From contig JAJSAJ010000237.1 of the NCBI GenBank assembly GCA_024274855.1, forward strand, positions 1-9,876: 9,876 bases of DNA, written 5' to 3'. The translations under genes were made by a program, and so were the position numbers. The notes beneath the pieces were generated by a model. The model worked only from the letters and a program-made list of their open reading frames with translations, was not told where the DNA came from and ran no database searches. This document shows positions 5,442-9,876 of this stretch, in pieces. This stretch comes from Planctomycetota bacterium (GTDB lineage Bacteria > Planctomycetota > Planctomycetia > Pirellulales > Pirellulaceae). How positions within the stretch are numbered: position 1 is the stretch's first letter; the number at the start of each line of letters is the position of its first letter.

Positions 5442-7358
5442 TTATGCATCACACCACTGGCGCATCCAGCATTCCAGAAACAACAGTGCCCAAAGACGCC
5501 TGGAATGGTCGAAGACTGCTTGCTCATGATCTTGAACCAGTCGAGCAACATACGATTCCCGAAACAAACCACGTCCCTTGGCCACATCGCTCAGCAGCAC
5601 ATCATGAGTCATCGGTTTCAGTTCATTGCGGAACCAATGGTCCAGCGGAACGCCGAACCCCATTTTTCGACGGTTCCAAATCGCCTCGGGCAGCATGTGG
5701 CCGAACGCTCGCCGCAGCAGCAGCTTTCCCCGCCCTCGCCGGAATTTCCACGCGATCGGCAGCGATGCGGCCAATTCAACAAAACGGACGTCCAGAAACG
5801 GCTGGCGGCACTCAAGCGAATTGGCCATCGATGCGATGTCGACTTTAGTCATCAAATCGCACGGGAGATACGTTGTCAAATCGGCCAGTGCAAAAGCCGT
5901 AATCTGATCGCGCCGGTCGACTTGCTGCAAACCTGACTGCAAGAAGCGATAAGGGTCCGTATCTCCTAGTTGCTCGACAAACTCGTCCGTATAGAGCGAG
6001 GCACGACGCTACATGTTGAAAATCGAAAGCCAGTCCAAGTAACGCCGACCCGGGGATTTCCTAAGCGATTCGCTAAACCGTTTGAATTGGCGAAGGCGAG
6101 ACTTCTGGCGGTAGGAAGCGGGCAACGACTGCCAGATTCTCGAACCAAACACCTTGCGCAATGGACCGCTGCGATCAAGCCACTCTCCCAATGCGGCAGC
6201 CCGATACCTGGGATACCCCACAAACAACTCGTCTCCGCCATCTCCCGTTAGCGACACGGTAACATGCTGTCTCGTCAGCTGCGAAACATACCAGGTTGGA
6301 ATTGCCGAACTGTCGGCAAACGGCTCGTCATAGTGCCAGACCAGCTTCGGCAAAATGTCGACCGCGTCCGGCGTCACCTGAAACTCGCAATGATCCGTCT
6401 TCAGATGGTCCGCGACCTGCCTCGCATAAACGGTCTCATCATACTCACGAACCGGAAAGCCAATTGAAAACGTCTTCGTCGGACGGTTCGAGAGCTTCTG
6501 CATGAACGCAACAATCAAAGACGAGTCGACTCCGCCGGACAAGAAGGCACCGAGCGGCACGTCGCTCTGCATTCGCAGTTGGACGGACGACTCGAGTACC
6601 GTGCGCAACTGTTCGATCGCTTCCTGCTCGGTTCCCGTCCACGTCTGATTGAAATCGGGGTTCCAGTACGAACGAACGGTCAGATTATTGTTTTCGTAGG
6701 TGGCAAAATGCCCGGGCGGCAATTTGTGAATACCATGAAAAATCGTCCGTGGATGTGGCACGTATTGATAGGCCAGGTAATGATCAAGGGCCACGGGATC
6801 GATGTCGCGTGGCACGCCCGGGACCTGCAAGATACTCTTCATTTCACTGGCAAACAGCAGCCGGCTCGGTTCGTGCCGGTAGACCAGCGGTTTCTGACCG
6901 AGACGATCTCGAGCCAAGACAAGACGATGATTGCGTGCATCCCAGATGGCAATCGCGAACATCCCATTCAGATGTTCAAAACACTCAACACCCAGATCCT
7001 CGAACAGATGAACAATCGTCTCGCCATCGCCATCCGTGCGAAAATGATGCCCAGCCCCCTCAAGCCGCTTACGCAACGAGCGAAAATTGTAGATCTCACC
7101 ATTGAAAACCATCCAAATGGTCTTGTCCTCGTTCGCAATCGGCTGGCTCGCTCGCTCCAGATCGATAATCGCCAAGCGGCGAAAACCGAGTGCCACCGCG
7201 GGCAAACGGTCGCCAGAACCGTCAATCCGACCTTCACTGCGATAGGTCCCATCGTCGTCCGGCCCTCGGTGACGCAACACATCGGTCATACGAGCCAGAA
7301 CGGTGGGTTCGATTTCACAGTGGGGGTCAGTCCAGCAAGCTCCGGTGATTCCGCACAT
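5442..7358 (-). pseudogene. asnB: Asparagine synthase (glutamine-hydrolysing)-type amidotransferase with one in-frame stop
   Basis: The family transfers ammonia from glutamine to aspartate, or to related acceptors in some polysaccharide loci, using ATP. The frame is 637 sense codons long, normal for AsnB, but a TAG at 6009-6011 (codon 450) interrupts it. Before the stop: nucleophile Cys2 in MCGITG, the glutaminase domain (RHRGPDD 29-35; FNGEIYNF 85-92; GDGET 110-114), the ATP-binding SGGVDSS (274-280) and LTGDGGDELFVGYPRY (370-385). After the stop the same frame continues RRASLYTDEF and on through LMTKVDIASMANSLECRQPFLD, a conserved part of the synthetase domain, to a TAA at 5442. There is no frameshift, and the next possible start (TTG 5942) is poor. 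The ATG at 7358 is fixed by the essential Cys2. A protein stopped at 449 aa would lack the C-terminal helices and is probably inactive. A sequencing error would make this an intact gene. Confidence 0.9.
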
Positions 7359-7640
7359 AGTCAGCTACTGCCGCGTCCGGGGGCCATTCGTTCACATCAG
7401 ACGTCCAAGGTTGGAGCCATCGTACCATGCGGGGGTGTAGTGGGGAAAGATCGACTGCCCGCCGAGATTCGGCAACTGAAAATGGTCCGGGCCCTTGTTG
7501 ACCGACGGTGCCACCGGAAGTAGGCTCAGGGAAGTGTTGACGTTGTTCACACTGCCGTTGCCGACAAACAACAATAGGCCCCACGGGGCCCTGGATCCTC
7601 CCCCTTCCCCCCTTATGTGCATCATGCCAGGAGTCAAATC
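7359..7640. other. Divergent intergenic region
   Basis: This 282-bp gap separates the minus-strand amidotransferase from the plus-strand Tat-exported protein, so it should hold promoters for both. I could not identify a convincing -35/-10 pair. A GC-rich dyad, GGCCCCACGGGGCC, lies at 7577-7590 and has no T-run after it in the plus direction. A minus-strand frame is open through much of the gap (ending 7392), but it has no start signal of its own and overlaps the neighbouring gene, so it is not called. Confidence 0.4.
7629..7633 (+). promoter_or_regulatory. Ribosome binding site of the TIM-barrel gene
   Basis: AGGAG lies 7 nt before the ATG at 7641. It favours this start over an upstream in-frame codon at 7617, which would put eight extra residues in front of the Tat signal. 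Confidence 0.75.
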
Positions 7641-8537
7641 ATGAGTTCCCAAGTCGATCGTCGTCGTTTCCTGGAAGTTAGCGGCAGTCTCGCCGTTGGG
7701 CTCGGCTTTGCCGGACCACTTTTCGCTCGTGCCGACACTCAATTGGCCCACGGTGCCCCGCACGCTGAAAAACTCGGATGGCACCTTGGCTGCCAGGCAT
7801 ATTCATTCAATCGTTTTACGTTTTTCGAGGCAGTGGAGAAAAACGAATCGCTCGGCCTGAAATACATCGAAGCGTATCCCGGCCAGAAAATGAGTGCCGA
7901 GAAGCCCAAAGTGAAAATTGGCCCGGAAATGTCGAAAGCCAATCGTCAGGAAGTGAAGAAGCGACTGGCGGATGCCGGAACGAAACTCGTGAACTTCGGC
8001 GTCTGTCGCCTGAGCAAGGACGAGGCGGTCAGTCGCAAAACGTTCGATTTCGCGGCGGAGATGGGAATCGAGACGCTTGTCTCCGAGCCCGCATTCGATG
8101 CTTTCGATACGCTGGAAAAACTAACTGACGAATATGCAATCAACATTGCAATTCATAATCACCCCAAGCCGTCGAAGTACTGGAACCCGGATACCGTGCT
8201 GAAAGTCTGTAAGGGACGCAGCAAACGCATCGGCGCCTGTGCCGATACCGGACATTGGGTTCGCTCGGGCTTGAATCCCATCGAACAAATCAAGAAGTTA
8301 GAGGGGCGGATAATCAGCTTTCATTTCAAGGACCTGAATCAGTTTGCCCGCAATGCTCATGACGTCCCCTGGGGTACCGGCGTCAATGACGTCAAAGCCA
8401 CACTGACCGAGATCCATCGGCAAGGCGTAAAGGCCGTGTTCTCGATCGAATACGAATACCATTGGACGAACTCGCTTCCGGAAATCGCCAAATGCGTGGT
8501 GTACTTTGACAAAGTGGCCGCCGAATTGGGTTCGTAG
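7641..8537 (+). CDS. Tat-exported sugar phosphate isomerase/epimerase-like TIM-barrel protein
   Basis: The product is 298 aa. The start is set by AGGAG at 7629-7633 and by the twin-arginine signal DRRRFLEVSG (6-15), followed by a hydrophobic segment (16-28) and cleavage probably near FARA (28-31). Export is therefore through Tat, probably as a folded metalloprotein. The mature part resembles the xylose isomerase-like/AP endonuclease 2 TIM barrel: strand LGWHLGCQAYSF (45-56), YIEAYP (75-80), VSEP (147-150), IAIHNH (169-174), ACADTGHW (199-206), ISFHFKDLN (225-233) and VFSIEYE (266-272). By analogy with the family, Glu149, Asp202, His228 and Glu270 are candidate metal ligands. The substrate is unknown; exported members are usually assigned to sugar or polyol degradation. 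The next gene on the same strand is also a Tat-exported sugar-type enzyme, 481 bp away. Confidence 0.92.
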   Translation: MSSQVDRRRFLEVSGSLAVGLGFAGPLFARADTQLAHGAPHAEKLGWHLGCQAYSFNRFTFFEAVEKNESLGLKYIEAYPGQKMSAEKPKVKIGPEMSKANRQEVKKRLADAGTKLVNFGVCRLSKDEAVSRKTFDFAAEMGIETLVSEPAFDAFDTLEKLTDEYAINIAIHNHPKPSKYWNPDTVLKVCKGRSKRIGACADTGHWVRSGLNPIEQIKKLEGRIISFHFKDLNQFARNAHDVPWGTGVNDVKATLTEIHRQGVKAVFSIEYEYHWTNSLPEIAKCVVYFDKVAAELGS

Positions 8538-8606
8538 ACGGTCTGCCGTCGCAGGGATCGGGGAGGGACGGGGGTCTTTTATGGGGCTAGGGCTGGGGCC
8601 ACTGGC

Positions 8607-8735
8607 CTTGATCGTAAGGTGGTCCGGGTAGGTCCCGCTTGCCGAGCGGGACATGGCGTAATCCAGGACGCTACAAGAGGTTTGGAACTGCAGCCGGAAC
8701 CTGTTTGCCTGCTGCTGGACCGGATTACGATCAAG
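8607..8735. repeat. Inverted repeat of 19-bp arms enclosing a hairpin
   Basis: The left arm, 8607-8625 (CTTGATCGTAA, three mismatches, GGTCC), pairs with 8717-8735, matching at 16 of 19 positions with the first 11 perfect. Between the arms, GTCCCGCT (8632-8639) and AGCGGGAC (8645-8652) form a perfect 8-bp stem with a 5-nt loop. I believe similar GTCCCGC...GCGGGAC hairpins are dispersed in planctomycete genomes, but this is from memory. No open reading frame of note lies inside. Confidence 0.7.
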
Positions 8736-8738
8736 ACC

Positions 8739-8965
8739 GGGGCCACTCAACTTCTTGCGACAGGATAGGCAGACTAGGCAGGGCCACGGCCAATACCGGC
8801 CGCGCGCCACAGCTGCCGGCAATATCGGAGCCCGTGACGACTGCCCCACGTTGCCCCAAGCGATTGCCAGTCGGAAACGAACGACTCCAGTACGAGTAAC
8901 ACATTTTTGCACTTCCAGAGAATGACCTATCCTGCGTAGCTCGCCTCAAGAAGTGGAGTGGCCCC
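8739..8965. repeat. Element-like segment with imperfect terminal inverted repeats (227 bp)
   Basis: The outer arm, 8739-8757 (GGGGCCACTCAACTTCTTG), is complementary to 8947-8965 at 18 of 19 positions. A second, inner pair follows in the same order: CAGGATAGG at 8761-8769 and its reverse complement at 8926-8934, perfect over 9 bp, with unequal spacing between outer and inner arms. This nested arrangement looks like a small mobile element or a decayed one. No matching direct repeat flanks it (TCAAGACC against TGGACTCG), so its true ends and mode of insertion are unknown. No protein is encoded. Confidence 0.65.
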
Positions 8966-9006
8966 TGGACTCGTCACAAATCATTGCAATCCCTAAACTC
9001 TCAAGC

Positions 9007-9010
9007 GGAG
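9007..9010 (+). promoter_or_regulatory. Ribosome binding site of the Gfo/Idh/MocA gene
   Basis: GGAG lies 8 nt before the ATG at 9019, immediately ahead of the twin-arginine signal, and fixes the start. Confidence 0.7.
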
Positions 9011-9018
9011 TGCCGATC

Positions 9019-9876
9019 ATGTCAAAATCCACCTCACGACGTTCGTTCTTGCAAACCGTGGGTCTTGGAGCTGCCGCCCTCGGGATGAGCGATTCGGCTC
9101 TGGCTCAACAGAAACAGAAGGTGATCCAGGGTTTCGAGGAAGCGCCGACCGACCCGAACATTTCAAAAGGTTGGCAACCGGTTTCCGACCGCAAAGTTCG
9201 TGTGGGCATTGTCGGCTACGGCGCTTGCGGCTTCGGTGCGGCGTTCGGTTTCCAGGATCACCCGAATGTTGAAGTGGTGGCGGTGAGCGATCTGTTTCCC
9301 GATCGGTGTGCCGGCTTGGCCAAGGCGTGCCGCTGCGAGAAGACCTACCCCTCCCTCGAGGAGCTCGTGAAAGACGACAAGATTGAAGCGGTGTTCGTGG
9401 CCACCGACGCACCAAGCCACGCTCGGCATTGCGCGCTGGTGCTTAAACATGGCAAGCATGTTGCCAGCGCCGTGCCCGCCGCCTGGGGTTCGCTTGCGGA
9501 CGCAGGCATGCTCTTCGAAGCCGTCAAGACCAGCGGTCGGAAGTACATGATGTTCGAAACGTCTTACTTCCACGAAGACCTCTACGCAATGCGGCAGATC
9601 TACAACGCCGGTGGGTTCGGCAAGTTGATCTACTCCGAAGGGGAGTACTTTCACTACAGCCCGACACTAGTTCCTTCCTACAAGGGCTGGCGCATCGGCG
9701 CGCCGCCACAGTGGTATCCCACGCACTCGAACGCCTACTACGTGGGCGTGACCGCCGGCAGTTTCACGGAGGTTTGCGCCATGGCAATGCCCAGTCTGAT
9801 CGAGCTGTTTCAGCCGGAGAACAACCGCTACAAGAACCCGTTCGCGACGGAGATCGCACAGTTACGTACCAGCGAA
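9019..9876 (+). CDS. Tat-exported Gfo/Idh/MocA-family oxidoreductase (3' end beyond the window)
   Basis: The first 286 codons are present and the frame runs open to the window's end. The start has GGAG 8 nt upstream, and the protein begins with a Tat signal: SRRSFLQTVG (6-15), a small-residue hydrophobic stretch (16-28), and cleavage near ALAQ (27-30). VRVGIVGYGACGFGAAF (61-77) is the Rossmann GxGxxG dinucleotide loop, and Asp91 after VVAVS suggests NAD(H) preference. VFVATDAPSHARHCALVLKHGKHV (125-148, not quoted in full here) matches the usual layout, but the family's EKP motif reads AVP at 151-153, so the usual Lys is Val. The second domain starts near FGKLIYSEGEYFHY (200-213), and GWRIGAPPQWYPTHSNAYY (223-241) probably lines the substrate pocket. 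The family oxidises or rearranges sugars and related alcohols; the substrate here is unknown. Confidence 0.93.
   Translation, partial: MSKSTSRRSFLQTVGLGAAALGMSDSALAQQKQKVIQGFEEAPTDPNISKGWQPVSDRKVRVGIVGYGACGFGAAFGFQDHPNVEVVAVSDLFPDRCAGLAKACRCEKTYPSLEELVKDDKIEAVFVATDAPSHARHCALVLKHGKHVASAVPAAWGSLADAGMLFEAVKTSGRKYMMFETSYFHEDLYAMRQIYNAGGFGKLIYSEGEYFHYSPTLVPSYKGWRIGAPPQWYPTHSNAYYVGVTAGSFTEVCAMAMPSLIELFQPENNRYKNPFATEIAQLRTSE

Larger units (their letters stand above)
8538..9018. other. Repeat-rich intergenic region
   Basis: No gene is supported here; the frames that cross it are extensions or antisense of neighbours. A short dyad, GACGG/CCGTC (8537-8541 and 8546-8550), begins at the stop codon of the TIM-barrel gene but lacks a following T-run. 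The rest holds two sets of inverted repeats. GGGGCCACT appears three times (8595, 8739, and inverted at 8957-8965), suggesting that repeated elements have accumulated here. Confidence 0.6.

Noticed and set aside
5442..5942. Separate 166-codon gene downstream of the amidotransferase stop
   Set aside because: It starts only at a TTG, is the exact in-frame continuation of the AsnB synthetase domain, and would lack the ATP-binding site. It is better treated as part of one interrupted gene.
6579..7523. Long plus-strand frame of 314 codons
   Set aside because: It is antisense to the asparagine synthetase gene, whose motifs are unambiguous, and its translation shows no recognisable domain.
7392..7784. 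Minus-strand frame of 130 codons crossing the divergent gap
   Set aside because: It overlaps the start of the TIM-barrel gene and lacks a start signal. The part in the gap reads somewhat like protein, but I cannot match it to anything, so a remnant gene stays possible but unsupported.
8298..8912. Minus-strand frame of 204 codons
   Set aside because: Its second half is antisense to the TIM-barrel gene and the rest crosses the repeat-rich gap. It has no motif or start signal.

Overview
The window looks like chromosomal DNA from a planctomycete of moderate-to-high GC. This is inferred from gene content, not from any marker gene. Supporting features are two Tat-exported sugar-metabolism proteins of types abundant in that phylum (a TIM-barrel sugar isomerase/epimerase-like protein and a Gfo/Idh/MocA-type oxidoreductase), a secreted HEAT-repeat-like protein, loose gene spacing and many short dispersed repeats.

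Layout. Positions 1-786 hold no convincing gene but contain one copy of a small mobile element (462-597). A secreted HEAT-like protein follows on the + strand (787-2022), and a second element copy lies 3 nt after its stop. From 2181 to 7358 everything is on the - strand, read right to left: an asparagine synthetase-type amidotransferase (7358 to 5442) broken by one in-frame TAG, the third element copy (5288-5422), glgC (5235 to 3979), an empty gap of 232 bp, then two uncharacterised ORFs (3746 to 2847 and 2837 to 2181) that share a reading frame and are separated by one TAA. The + strand resumes with the Tat-exported TIM-barrel protein (7641-8537), a 481-bp repeat-rich gap, and a Tat-exported Gfo/Idh/MocA protein (9019 onward) that runs off the window.

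How the parts relate. GlgC makes ADP-glucose for glycogen or other alpha-glucan synthesis. The amidotransferase immediately upstream could once have been co-transcribed with it, since only about 50 bp would separate them without the element. The two Tat proteins are probably part of the exported carbohydrate-processing repertoire. The two uncharacterised ORFs look like halves of one gene, or a translationally linked pair.

The best-supported discovery is a family of about 135-bp non-autonomous elements. Two copies are intact, with GTA(A/G)CCGTT... inverted ends and perfect 8-bp target duplications (CCGGACAC and TCCGTATC). These ends resemble IS66-family ends. A second, unrelated set of inverted repeats fills the gap at 8538-9018. 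I found no CRISPR array, tRNA, rRNA or complete transposase gene.
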